This document shows positions 27,925-36,155 of a stretch of 64,000 nt of DNA, one piece after another (positions within the stretch are counted from its first letter, which is position 1; each line of letters begins with the position of its first letter). A program made the position numbers and the translations under genes. The stretch comes from a virus. The DNA lies in IMG/VR virus record IMGVR_UViG_3300046536_000256, positions 169,284 to 233,283 of that record. One strand, written 5' to 3'. The notes beneath the pieces are model-generated. The model saw nothing but the letters and a program-made list of their open reading frames with translations, had not been told where the DNA came from and searched no databases.

Positions 27925-28425
27925 ATGGACGAACAATACGAACCAAAACCCCCTGCGAATACCGAGCCTTCCCTTGAAATGATTGCAATCATGGAGAAGA
28001 TGCGGAAAGCCTTGGCGGACAATCCAGAAGACATTGATCAGACAGAAATGATCAAGGTCATCCAGGAGAACCGCGCGCACATCCTGCAATACGCCATGGG
28101 TCAGTATCTGCAAAACCCCAAGTCTGCTTCGTTGCTGGAAGGGGTAAGCTCTCTCATCAGCCAAATGGAAGCCACCGTACGGAACGACCGTAAGGAACGC
28201 ACCAAGAAGAAAGATGCCGAGAACAACGTGCTGTCGTTCAACCAGATGCTGGATGCAATGAAGAGCATCTCGAATGGTCAGGTGCTTGTCCCGCACTTCG
28301 ACATGTCCGACTTCATTCTGGATCCGAACAAAACTCTGTTGACAGTCGTGGATGTAGCCCCGATCAAACCAGAGGAACTGGTACAAGGCAACGAACTTAT
28401 CGATATTGATGGTAACGCAGTTTAA
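27925..28425 (+). CDS. Unknown late protein, 166 aa, no Shine-Dalgarno
   Basis: MDEQYEPKPPANTEP start, helical and highly charged (RNDRKERTKKKD at about residues 90-101), acidic C-terminus. The opposite strand is also open, but its product looks random and would cross the terminator at 28436. No ribosome binding site precedes the ATG; the four bases TATG span the start. Some late phiKZ transcripts begin at TATG and lack a leader, which could apply here. Convergent with 28479..29222. Function unknown. Confidence 0.65.
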   Translation: MDEQYEPKPPANTEPSLEMIAIMEKMRKALADNPEDIDQTEMIKVIQENRAHILQYAMGQYLQNPKSASLLEGVSSLISQMEATVRNDRKERTKKKDAENNVLSFNQMLDAMKSISNGQVLVPHFDMSDFILDPNKTLLTVVDVAPIKPEELVQGNELIDIDGNAV

Positions 28426-28435
28426 CATAAATAAC

Positions 28436-28468
28436 CTAACAGTACCGGGGACGACCCGGTACTGTTAG
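28436..28468. terminator. Bidirectional hairpin terminator
   Basis: Perfect 14-bp stem CTAACAGTACCGGG with loop GACGA between two convergent genes. Confidence 0.85.
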
Positions 28469-28478
28469 TGGTTACTAT

Positions 28479-29222
28479 TTACGGCTTCGGTGGAGCGTAG
28501 TCGTAGAAGGCATGACTGATCGGAACCAGCTTAACCACCTGAGCGACGGTCAGTGAGTACGCAAAGATGCGATCCGCTACCGGCCCTGCAAACGCCTCTA
28601 CCTCGCGGGACAAGATATCGGGAATGACGAAGGTCGTTTTGGGGATTGGTTGCTGCATCAGTTTGGTCTGGAAAGCCTTGTAAGGCTCGTCCATGATGTC
28701 GTACTTGAAGACGTAGTTGTACTGCTGGTAGAAGAACGGCTCGGCGCTACGGGTGTCGATGTTCTGAAGCTTGATCTCGAACCGACCACCAAACAACGTG
28801 TTGCAATGGTCCAAGAAGGCCGTTTCCATTGCATCGTCGAACGCGTAAGGGAAAGTGTTGATGTACAACGTCACCCCTTTAATGTCCAACGGTTTCTCGT
28901 CAAGGTGCTCCAGTTCAATGATCTTGCGAAACATCGACCAGCACAGGGCGGTTGGGTAGTACATCAACCAGTGCTCAAGCTTGGCTTCTGCCAGCAACGC
29001 ATCCACCTTGGCTTTCGTAACTCCAAAAGTCGGATACTCAAAGAGATCCATGCGACGCTCGGCGTAAGTGCGATTGATGTGCAGACTCCACAATCGATCG
29101 CCTTCGCGCACCCGCAGGTTATCGTCGTTAACGATGCCTTCGGTCATCAGCCACTGCATCAAACCACGCCGCATGTCGTACATGCTTTGAACTTCGGTGT
29201 AAACCTTGATGTTCCGATTCAT
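28479..29222 (-). CDS. Structural protein candidate, 247 aa
   Basis: Last gene of a minus-strand series 30709 to 28479 with one-base to few-base spacing. Soluble, rich in aromatic residues (many Tyr/Phe/Trp), ending in APPKP. No motif found. The compact arrangement with three other small genes, and no early promoter, suggests a tail or head accessory set, as inference only. Confidence 0.78.
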   Translation of the reverse strand: MNRNIKVYTEVQSMYDMRRGLMQWLMTEGIVNDDNLRVREGDRLWSLHINRTYAERRMDLFEYPTFGVTKAKVDALLAEAKLEHWLMYYPTALCWSMFRKIIELEHLDEKPLDIKGVTLYINTFPYAFDDAMETAFLDHCNTLFGGRFEIKLQNIDTRSAEPFFYQQYNYVFKYDIMDEPYKAFQTKLMQQPIPKTTFVIPDILSREVEAFAGPVADRIFAYSLTVAQVVKLVPISHAFYDYAPPKP

Positions 29223-29659
29223 TACGCCGCTCCTGCCGGGGCCGGTGCCACAGCGTCTTTAGGCATCACCACATCAGTGATCACAATGGCGTCCAGATAA
29301 ACACGGAAGGCCAAGGCGATGACGTAACTGGTGTTCAAGTGGCTTTCTACCTTGAACTCAGCGGCCTCGCCACCCGGCGTGCTCTTCAGGATCATCGCAT
29401 AGGCTTCAGCGAACTGCTTAATAGCGTCCTGATCATCTTGGAGCTCGGTGAGCACCTGTAACTGAATGTTCAACCAACGGTCGTAGGTGTCAGGTGCCTT
29501 GGCCACGGTTTCGATGAAGTTCTTGTACGCCAGTTCAAACATCACCAACGGCTTGTGGAACATGCTCCCCATGGGAACAATGATTTCCTTTCGGCCATCT
29601 TTGTTGATGTCGACGTAGACACGAGCAATCACCATCTTCAGCGCTATTAGCTTATCCAT
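29222..29659 (-). CDS. Unknown protein, 145 aa
   Basis: Start at ATG 29659 (MDKLIALKMV), which overlaps the previous stop by eight bases and has GGATAAGCG upstream; an earlier in-frame start would sit deep in the neighbour. Contains DINKDGRKE, reminiscent of a calcium-binding DxNxDG turn but incomplete, and an Ala/Pro-rich C-terminus. Co-transcribed with flanking genes; function unknown. Confidence 0.75.
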   Translation of the reverse strand: MDKLIALKMVIARVYVDINKDGRKEIIVPMGSMFHKPLVMFELAYKNFIETVAKAPDTYDRWLNIQLQVLTELQDDQDAIKQFAEAYAMILKSTPGGEAAEFKVESHLNTSYVIALAFRVYLDAIVITDVVMPKDAVAPAPAGAA

Positions 29660-30335
29660 AACGCTTATCCATGTTGTTGTCGATGTGCCGGCCACGCATG
29701 ATGTGGTGAGCAGTTTCCAGCACCTTCACAATGCTGCCTTTACGCAGGCTGCTGTTGGTGTTGGTTTTGCCCGTGGTCAACAGGTCGTTTTTGTAGGCCT
29801 TCAACGCATCCAGGTCACCGCCCTTAACGTTGTAGAGTTCGTTGGCCATGGTGTACAAGCCCAGGTTACGCAGTACCGTGATTTCCGGTTGGCTGATACC
29901 TGTGCTGCGGGAATCCCCCATGACCTGGCCGGTGAGGTCGTCGATGCTGTAGTCGTCCTTCGCCGCACCAAACTTCTTGACGAGCATCTGACGCTGCTTA
30001 CGTGCTTCAGCAGTACCGATGATCGCCGAGTAGTCAGTCATCGACTTAATGCCGGTGTCTTCGTCATAAACGATCAAACGCTGAACCGCATTAACCCCGT
30101 ACTCTTTGCAGAGCTTCAGCAGGTTATCGAAGTCCAGCTTTTCTTTTGGATCAAAGCTGCTGGCCCAGATGGAGAGAGGCATACCAGCTTCAAGCTTGTC
30201 TACAAACTCCGCCATCTGTTTATCGGACATGGGGGTGAACAGGCGCTCGTAAATAACCTTGTTTCCCCCACCCTTTGTTAACTTTGCCATGAAGGTGTAG
30301 ACGAAGTCTTCGAAGGCTCTGCGATTGCCTGCCAT
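29652..30335 (-). CDS. Unknown protein, 227 aa
   Basis: ATG at 30335, two bases after the stop of the upstream gene. Basic C-terminus (RGRHIDNNMDKRYG) and charged helices; QVMGDSRSTGISQPEI in the middle is a distinctive stretch, but I cannot place it in a family. Member of the four-gene minus-strand series. Confidence 0.75.
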   Translation of the reverse strand: MAGNRRAFEDFVYTFMAKLTKGGGNKVIYERLFTPMSDKQMAEFVDKLEAGMPLSIWASSFDPKEKLDFDNLLKLCKEYGVNAVQRLIVYDEDTGIKSMTDYSAIIGTAEARKQRQMLVKKFGAAKDDYSIDDLTGQVMGDSRSTGISQPEITVLRNLGLYTMANELYNVKGGDLDALKAYKNDLLTTGKTNTNSSLRKGSIVKVLETAHHIMRGRHIDNNMDKRYG

Positions 30336-30337
30336 GA

Positions 30338-30709
30338 TTACTTCCTTGGGTATTTGTAGTGGGTCGAAGTCTTGCTGGCCGTGGTAACTACTTCTTTGGC
30401 CGCCAGGATGAACGGATCGTTTTCGTTGACGCTAATCACCATCAGTTCATCGAAGAACAAAACGGAGTTTTCCAACGTTTGACTGAACAATGTTTTGTTA
30501 CGGTCTTCAACGTCCAACGTCGGAATGGATTTGTCGATGTTGCTAATCCCGTACTTGCCGGTCACGGTGTACAGCGTTGCGTCGCCCTGTCTTTTAATAA
30601 GAACGCGTTCCTTCAGAAGACTGACATACTCTACAGGGTCTTTACACAGGTTTACAAAGTTGCTGTCCGCTACGACCAAAATAATGCTTGCGCAAGGGAT
30701 CGGGTCCAT
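30338..30709 (-). CDS. Unknown protein, 123 aa
   Basis: First of the four-gene series 30709-28479, 69 bases downstream of the RecA-like gene stop. Strand-rich N-terminus (ASIILVVADSNF), no motif or membrane segment. Start chosen at the only in-frame ATG near the 5' end. Confidence 0.72.
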   Translation of the reverse strand: MDPIPCASIILVVADSNFVNLCKDPVEYVSLLKERVLIKRQGDATLYTVTGKYGISNIDKSIPTLDVEDRNKTLFSQTLENSVLFFDELMVISVNENDPFILAAKEVVTTASKTSTHYKYPRK

Positions 30710-30777
30710 TAGTCTACATCCTCAAGTCTGTAAAGGCGAAGGAGTGCCATGTAGTATGAGCACTCCCCGCTGCGTTA

Positions 30778-32223
30778 TTATTTCTTTTTATCGAGCCAGT
30801 ACGGCTTGCGTTCACCCAGAGCGATCTTCAACAACTCCATGGTGGAAACGGTGAACTTCTTGATGTCCGGGTTAGTGAACCAGTAGTCCACAGTGTTTTC
30901 CAGGATATCGTTCCAATCAATGCCTTGTTCTTTGATCTTGTTGTACAGCTCTTGCGGGGTGATGCGGTACTTGTGGTCGAGTTTCAACCAGAAGGTTTGC
31001 ATGAACCACATCTGATAGCAGATCCCCAGCGCGCGGTAGAACTTCTTGTCATCGATCGACTTCTTCCACACCGTGGTGCGACCGACCTTGCATTCCGGGT
31101 ACAGAACACAGGCATGACTGATAACACTGCCTTCAAGCCCGAACATGCCGGAGGATTTCATAGCATGATACATGCTGAGCCCCTCTTGGATCCCTAGACT
31201 TTGGGAACCAATAAAGAACAGGCTACTACCGCTAGAGCCACTCTTGTTACGATAAACACTAGTTGAGTAGAAAAGCAGATCAGGGTTTTCTTTTGCATCT
31301 TTGTCAATTACCACGTCAGCGCCGAATGGATTAGGGTACATCCATTCTTGACCGGATTTAAGTGCAGAACCGCGGATGATACGATAACCAATTTGCGGAA
31401 TACGGAGGAGGGATTTAGGGCCCTTGAGTTTCTTACCTTGACCGATGAAGACGGTTTCTTTTTCCAGCGGCTGACCAGTCATGTTGACGATATCAGTCAC
31501 TTGCGCGGTGGTCACTTGGTACGCGCCGAACTCACCACCCAACACGTCGCAGTCTTCGTAGACGATACGCCGCTGGTTACCGATCACCAAGTCACGCGTC
31601 TTCTGCGCGCCGCCAGTGTCAACTTCTTCTTCCTGGAACTTGGCCGATGTTTTGGCGAAGTGCATTTCCGAGATAGAGTCAGTGACGGTGAGGATTGGCG
31701 AGATGATCTTCATGATCAAGCCATCGTTACCGGCGTACGGAGTAGCGATGTAGATGTCGTGCTTTTCCTTGATCGCTTGCTTCACATCAGCATGACGGTC
31801 TTTGAACCACTGGTGAACGAAGTTACCGTCGCACGGGTTCTCGATATCATTCCGGCTGAAGTAGAAGAAACGAACGTCCATGATCTGGTCGTAGAAGTAA
31901 CCCGGGATCCCCATCTCACGGTCCACTTCATCGGCCAGACGGCTGACACTGAAGGTCGCTTCGATATCGAAGAAAGCCACAATCGAAGTATGATAGCGAA
32001 CCAGTGTACGCGCCATCATCAAAACACACTGCCCGGTCTTCTGGGTGTTGTTGCCACCGGTGACCGCGTTGTTACGACAGATACCACCGTTCATGTAGGT
32101 GATACCGTCAGGACCGACCAAGAACTCGCCGTTGATCATGTCCATCAGCGGGGAGTACTGGAGCGTCGCGATAACGGTGTTGGAGGACTTCTGTTTTAAT
32201 GCGAAACTATGTGGAGTTGCCAT
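30778..32223 (-). CDS. RecA/UvsX-like recombinase ATPase
   Basis: 481 residues. The core order matches RecA-family ATPases: GGNNTQKT at residues 56-63 in the Walker A place, AFFDIEATFSVSRLADEV (84-100) in the position of the IDTEHALD segment, LTVTDSISEM (178-187) as Walker B, and VTTAQVTDI downstream. Such proteins form filaments on single-stranded DNA and drive strand exchange in phage replication and repair. The Gly before the Walker Lys is Gln61, a departure from GxxxxGKT. It is longer than host RecA, with a C-terminal extension ending in basic residues. It is divergent from 32330..33130, and a gene of this type stands here in phiKZ as I recall. Confidence 0.72.
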   Translation of the reverse strand: MATPHSFALKQKSSNTVIATLQYSPLMDMINGEFLVGPDGITYMNGGICRNNAVTGGNNTQKTGQCVLMMARTLVRYHTSIVAFFDIEATFSVSRLADEVDREMGIPGYFYDQIMDVRFFYFSRNDIENPCDGNFVHQWFKDRHADVKQAIKEKHDIYIATPYAGNDGLIMKIISPILTVTDSISEMHFAKTSAKFQEEEVDTGGAQKTRDLVIGNQRRIVYEDCDVLGGEFGAYQVTTAQVTDIVNMTGQPLEKETVFIGQGKKLKGPKSLLRIPQIGYRIIRGSALKSGQEWMYPNPFGADVVIDKDAKENPDLLFYSTSVYRNKSGSSGSSLFFIGSQSLGIQEGLSMYHAMKSSGMFGLEGSVISHACVLYPECKVGRTTVWKKSIDDKKFYRALGICYQMWFMQTFWLKLDHKYRITPQELYNKIKEQGIDWNDILENTVDYWFTNPDIKKFTVSTMELLKIALGERKPYWLDKKK

Positions 32224-32262
32224 CTACTAAGTATCCCCAATATTTTATGACTTTAACGAGAG

Positions 32263-32298
32263 GGGCCTAAATGCCCGAACCATGGGCAAAATCGGCCC
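32263..32298. other. Intergenic two-part hairpin
   Basis: Between divergent genes: GGGCC (32263) pairs with GGCCC (32294) and an inner TGCCC/GGGCA pair lies within. Too loose for a clear terminator; may be a leader structure of the 32330 gene. Confidence 0.35.
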
Positions 32299-32329
32299 TT
32301 TCTAAACTATACTGATGCCGAGGTCAGTG

Positions 32330-33130
32330 ATGGAAAATTACATCCAGCTTGTCAAAAACCCAGCACCCTTTACTGTTCAAGGCTTCGAAGCACTCAGCAT
32401 TGGTGAGAGCTTCAGTTTGTTCTTCAAGGAGATCAATACATCCGTAGACCGTCGCCTTGCCGCTTTGAGCAAGTCAGTCCACAAGGTCGACATCGGTGGC
32501 GCTGAGAACAACGTAAAAACCAAAAAGCTGTTATTCGTCAAACACTCCGGTGTACAGCTCCTGACCCCACAAGGTTATCGTTCCGGCATGGCCAACATGG
32601 CATCCCACAGCAAAGCAGTCTGCGGTGGTGTCTACATCATCAGCAGCCTGAAAACGGAAGCGTCTAGACTATATCATTGGTTGAAGCAAATCCTGAAGTC
32701 GGGTCGTCTGGACACTTCGTTCCGCTGGACCGTCACTGACTTTGATCAAGCTCTGGGCCAAGCCACGAACTTCATCAAGAACTTGCCGGACCAAGACCGC
32801 CAGTCGACCTTCGCCATGGGCCAAGTGTACGTCAGCTTCGAAGAGTTCTTTGAAGTAGCGTCCAACTTCAACAACGCCGTCAACATGCTGAATGCTCGTG
32901 ACATCGAACTCACTGCTAAAGAGCTGAGCAACGTGTACGACCTCGGCAGCATCCTGGTGGCCAAGATCCATGCCAACGACATCGTGCTGGCCGAGACTGC
33001 GATCAGCGATATCGAGAGCGTGGTGAACCGGTTTGTGGAACTGACCAACATTGCCGGCGCGATGATGGTGCTGCTGAACGAATTGACCGCGGTCTTCACT
33101 GACCAAGCCAAGACCATCAGCAAGCTGTAA
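32330..33130 (+). CDS. Virion structural protein candidate, 266 aa
   Basis: Start at ATG 32330 (MENYIQLVKN), with GAGG six bases upstream; an earlier ATG at 32315 lacks one. Long helices throughout, low Cys/Trp, repeated Ile/Val-Asp patterns like a rod or core protein. Single-gene plus-strand unit closed by a strong hairpin. No catalytic motif. Assignment as structural is inference from composition and late-type placement. Confidence 0.75.
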   Translation: MENYIQLVKNPAPFTVQGFEALSIGESFSLFFKEINTSVDRRLAALSKSVHKVDIGGAENNVKTKKLLFVKHSGVQLLTPQGYRSGMANMASHSKAVCGGVYIISSLKTEASRLYHWLKQILKSGRLDTSFRWTVTDFDQALGQATNFIKNLPDQDRQSTFAMGQVYVSFEEFFEVASNFNNAVNMLNARDIELTAKELSNVYDLGSILVAKIHANDIVLAETAISDIESVVNRFVELTNIAGAMMVLLNELTAVFTDQAKTISKL

Positions 33131-33180
33131 AACGGGCATAAGCGGACCATAACCCAAAAAAAATAAACCACACTCCGAAT

Positions 33181-33205
33181 GGGTTACCGGATTATCCGGT
33201 AACCC
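33181..33205. terminator. Hairpin terminator
   Basis: Perfect 10-bp stem GGGTTACCGG / CCGGTAACCC between convergent genes 32330..33130 and 33214..33981. Confidence 0.75.
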
Positions 33206-33213
33206 ATAAGGGG

Positions 33214-33981
33214 TTATAGTCCGACAGAGAGAGCTTTACGTACTTCCTCACTTATCCCATTAGGAAGAGAGTTAACCTCGTCCTTGGTGGCATAAGTGAA
33301 AATGCACCCTCTGTGTCTTTTACTACGTCCCTTACAACAGGCGGTAACATTGGGTGGCTTAAACCCGTTCTCCAGAATAGCTTTCTTCCCAGCAAGGACA
33401 AACTCCAAACCGGCATACTCCCCGAACACCACGACACCTTTATTGGGGCGAAGTGGTACTGGGTTAAGACCGAGCGCGTGAGCGTGAGCCATGTTACCAA
33501 TAGGTGTTGTCCATTCGAGGTTGTCTAAACTGAAGTTAGTCTTCACCGCATTGACATGGTTTACTTCTAGCCTATTGGGATGGGTACCACCAAGTTCCGG
33601 CGGTATAGGGATAAATGCACAGGCCAAAGCCCTATGTAGTTTGAATGACTCACTACCCATCTCGGTCTGTATACAAACATCGATATACTTATTATTTACA
33701 AGATATGGGTATAAAGGTTTGGGTATCCTCCCTCTTAGAGAGCACACGTTACCTTTGTTACTGATCAAAATCTTGTACGGTCTACGAACTAACTCCGGCG
33801 ACTTAGCCTGAGGTGAATTGGCATTTTTGTAATAAACAAAGGGAACCCATACTTCATAGTCGGGGTCTAGTTCAAGCTGTGCTTTCAAGGCATTGTGAAG
33901 AATAGAAAGATTGAAAGGATAATGAGTTTGTTCATATCGAAGAAGTTCCTCCTTCGTGAACAGATCCTTAACAGTCCTCAT
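33214..33981 (-). CDS. HNH homing endonuclease (free-standing)
   Basis: 255 residues from ATG 33981; the frame reaches 34011 but that part overlaps the promoter. Near residues 65-110 is an NUMOD4-like strand region (RPYKILISNKGNVCSLRG). LHRALACAFIP (115-125), VNHVNAVKTNFSLDN (140-154) and NLEWTT (154-159) form the HNH core with its His and Asn residues. The C-terminal VTACCKGRSKRHRGCIF is a DNA-binding IENR/NUMOD helix. Such genes cut intron- or gene-less relatives and spread by repair. It is inserted between terminators and has its own early-type promoter; no intron is visible around it. Base use is more A/T-rich than neighbours, consistent with transfer. Confidence 0.88.
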   Translation of the reverse strand: MRTVKDLFTKEELLRYEQTHYPFNLSILHNALKAQLELDPDYEVWVPFVYYKNANSPQAKSPELVRRPYKILISNKGNVCSLRGRIPKPLYPYLVNNKYIDVCIQTEMGSESFKLHRALACAFIPIPPELGGTHPNRLEVNHVNAVKTNFSLDNLEWTTPIGNMAHAHALGLNPVPLRPNKGVVVFGEYAGLEFVLAGKKAILENGFKPPNVTACCKGRSKRHRGCIFTYATKDEVNSLPNGISEEVRKALSVGL

Positions 33982-34014
33982 GTTGATGCTCGCTTCATTG
34001 GTTAGATACACTCC

Positions 34015-34032
34015 AATGATGTAGGTCTGAAA
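34015..34032 (-). promoter_or_regulatory. Early-type promoter, degenerate core
   Basis: Minus strand TTTTCAGACCTACATCAT: the TTTCAGACC half is intact, the TATATTAC half is TACATCAT. About 34 bases before the HNH ATG. Confidence 0.55.
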
Positions 34033-34052
34033 AACGCTGAAACATAATAGAG

Positions 34053-34094
34053 GGTTAGTCGGAACCAGGGATTATCCCCAGTCCCAACGCCCTT
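34053..34094 (-). terminator. Probable terminator after RNase H-like gene
   Basis: Long imperfect inverted repeat (GGGTTAG..GGAACCAGGG against CCCCAGTCCC..GCCC) directly downstream of the 34111 stop. Several mismatches, hence low confidence. Confidence 0.4.
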
Positions 34095-34110
34095 CAGGGG
34101 TTATAGCTGT

Positions 34111-35610
34111 TTACGCTTTTCTACCGAGTTCACCCAGAGTGAGTACCCGCAGGTTAGCAATCGCACTGGTATGAACGTAGATGAACTCTTCAGTCACCAC
34201 CAGCGTGCTGTAACGCAAGCCCAGTTCGTTGCGTGTATCCGTGACCACCCAGACTTCTACGTTTGGATCTTCCACGGAGTTAAACGCGTTACGCTCAGGG
34301 ATGTCGTAACCGACTGACAACAAGATCGGTACCGGTCTGATCGAGTTCCGGTGTTCGACGTTAACCTTGATCGTGGAACGCAACTGATTGAAGTCAGGAT
34401 GCACCTTGAGCTTGGTTACGCCTTTACCGTTAACTTCCTTGACATAGATCATGTCAGTGATGTTGTAGAACTTCGCATGACCAAAGACGTTGTTCTCGTC
34501 CTTCTTCAGCCAAGACTCCATGATTACGTCCATCCCCACCAAGAAATCTCGGATACGGTAGGACATCATGGTTGGCTTGATCAGCTCGATCAGCACCGGC
34601 CGCCCGTTCTGTTTAACAAACGGAGACACCAGTTGATGCTTGACCGGAACCGCAGGCACTGTGTCCACCAACCGTGCTACGTCTTTCGACACGACATGGT
34701 TGAGGTCACCCGCTGACAAGTAGCCATCCGGGTTCTCAATGCGCTTCACCGTGAAGTTGAAGAGCTTGTCGAGAATCTCGATTGGACGCTTGGTGTACAG
34801 CTTGGAATACGTAACGTCCGGTGTCAGCTTGCCGTAGTAGTTCTTGTCCGGCTCAACCTTACCGAAGTTGTAGACCCGATACCCGTGCTGCTCTTCAATG
34901 AACTTCTCAGGATCGTGCGACTCGAAATACCAACGAGAAGCACTGACGATCTTGTTGAAGTCCACTTCAGGGTTCTCGTAGTCTTTACGACTCTGAACGA
35001 TCAGCTTGGAATCCTTGTCGTATCCCCACTGAGAGATCACCTCGGCCAGATCCAACTGCTTCTGTGCGTCACGGTTACCCATGCCACCTTCGGCAGACCC
35101 GGTGAAATCGAAGAACAGTTTGCGATCTTTGTCGCTGGTAATCTGTTCCATCTCAATCACGACCATCTGGGCTAAGGTCTTCTCGGTGTTATTGAGCGTG
35201 TGTTTGCCAACTTGTGGATCCACCTCGGACAGCAGCGGAGCCTTGATCTTGGAGATCAGTTCCATCTCTTTATGAGGCGTAACGACCCACAGGTTCTTAA
35301 GGCCTTTAACGTTAGCGTGGTGCAGGATCTCCCAGAAGCCTTTCAGCATGGCTTCCATTTGCGTGTGGGCATTGGGAACGACCAGTGTGAGGATATCCTC
35401 CACGACTACCACGGTGTTGGGTTTCTGTGGATTGCCGGTGTAGTAGCCAGTGGAGGTTGGTACGTCTTTGGCTAGTTTCTTTTTCCCCTCCTGGTTTCGG
35501 TCGTAGGTATACCCGTGACCACCCAGGAAGTAATGCTTTCGCTTCCCTACCTCGGTGACGCTGGCAACCAGATAAACCACCATGTTTATCTCGGGGATTT
35601 TATCGTCCAT
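34111..35610 (-). CDS. RNase H-like fold protein candidate (phiKZ gp155-like position)
   Basis: 499 residues. The N-terminal 180 residues follow the RNase H strand-helix order: VVYLVASVTEVG, FLGGHGYTYD, NTVVVVEDILTL, helix HTQMEAMLKGFWEIL, strand LWVVTPHKEM, and later SAEGGMGNRDAQKQLDLA, like the last GxxGNxxAD motif. Two of the usual acidic residues (strand 1 and strand 4) are not evident, so it may be inactive or use other ligands. The C-terminal 300 residues are unrecognised. In phiKZ an RNase H-type protein lies near the RecA-like gene, which supports the call. If active it would remove RNA primers during replication. Confidence 0.5.
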   Translation of the reverse strand: MDDKIPEINMVVYLVASVTEVGKRKHYFLGGHGYTYDRNQEGKKKLAKDVPTSTGYYTGNPQKPNTVVVVEDILTLVVPNAHTQMEAMLKGFWEILHHANVKGLKNLWVVTPHKEMELISKIKAPLLSEVDPQVGKHTLNNTEKTLAQMVVIEMEQITSDKDRKLFFDFTGSAEGGMGNRDAQKQLDLAEVISQWGYDKDSKLIVQSRKDYENPEVDFNKIVSASRWYFESHDPEKFIEEQHGYRVYNFGKVEPDKNYYGKLTPDVTYSKLYTKRPIEILDKLFNFTVKRIENPDGYLSAGDLNHVVSKDVARLVDTVPAVPVKHQLVSPFVKQNGRPVLIELIKPTMMSYRIRDFLVGMDVIMESWLKKDENNVFGHAKFYNITDMIYVKEVNGKGVTKLKVHPDFNQLRSTIKVNVEHRNSIRPVPILLSVGYDIPERNAFNSVEDPNVEVWVVTDTRNELGLRYSTLVVTEEFIYVHTSAIANLRVLTLGELGRKA

Positions 35611-35652
35611 TGTGACCTGCTCTGATAGAAGTTGTTGTCGCGTATTAGATGC

Positions 35653-36123
35653 TTACCGGGGTAACTTTTTAAGGCCGCCCGGTGCGCACATTTTCAGGAG
35701 TACGTCGTTATTTATTTTCAGCCGCTCTGACTCAGCCAACGATCGCACTAAATATGGACGCAAGAAATTATTCTCGTCGTTCAACTTAATGTTGCTTTGG
35801 AACAACAGCAGGTTCTCCTGCTTCACCAACCTCAGTTGATTGCTCAAGCTGTCGTTGATACGTACGAAGGCCTTTAATGGACCACCTTCCGTGGGGTCAA
35901 AGAGCAGGTTCATCTTAGCGACGCCTGCCTCCATGTCGGATAATTCAACGCGTAGGTTAATGTTGGCCATGGATAAGCCAATCGCGGCCCAAGCCAAAAT
36001 AGCAATAAGGAAGACGGCAGACTTTAAAGCGGACGTAAGTTGTTCTTCGACCGTCTCTCCCTTTACAAAACGCAAGACAAATTCTATGAATCTGTCGGCT
36101 AGCTCCTTCAAGAGCCCAAACAT
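35653..36123 (-). CDS. Single-pass membrane protein with coiled coil (i-spanin-like topology)
   Basis: 156 residues, ATG at 36123 with AAGGAT upstream. Cytoplasmic N-terminus of about 33 residues, one membrane segment at residues 34-53 (AVFLIAILAWAAIGLSMA), then a long heptad-like, Asn/Leu-rich domain (about 90-145) and a C-terminal Cys. This is the layout of an Rz-type inner-membrane spanin, though the N-terminal part is longer than usual and no outer-membrane lipoprotein partner is seen embedded in it. Divergent from the structural gene at 36156. Function is inference. Confidence 0.7.
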   Translation of the reverse strand: MFGLLKELADRFIEFVLRFVKGETVEEQLTSALKSAVFLIAILAWAAIGLSMANINLRVELSDMEAGVAKMNLLFDPTEGGPLKAFVRINDSLSNQLRLVKQENLLLFQSNIKLNDENNFLRPYLVRSLAESERLKINNDVLLKMCAPGGLKKLPR

Positions 36124-36155
36124 AAGAGATATCCTTACTTTCTAGGTGGAAGATC

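Noticed and set aside
27895-28428. 177-codon minus-strand frame opposite 27925..28425
   Set aside because: Would run through the early promoter and terminator; product looks random. The plus frame is preferred, although it lacks a binding site.
29560-29610. Calcium-loop-like DINKDGRKE in 29222..29659
   Set aside because: Lacks the rest of the EF-hand loop and its terminal Glu spacing.
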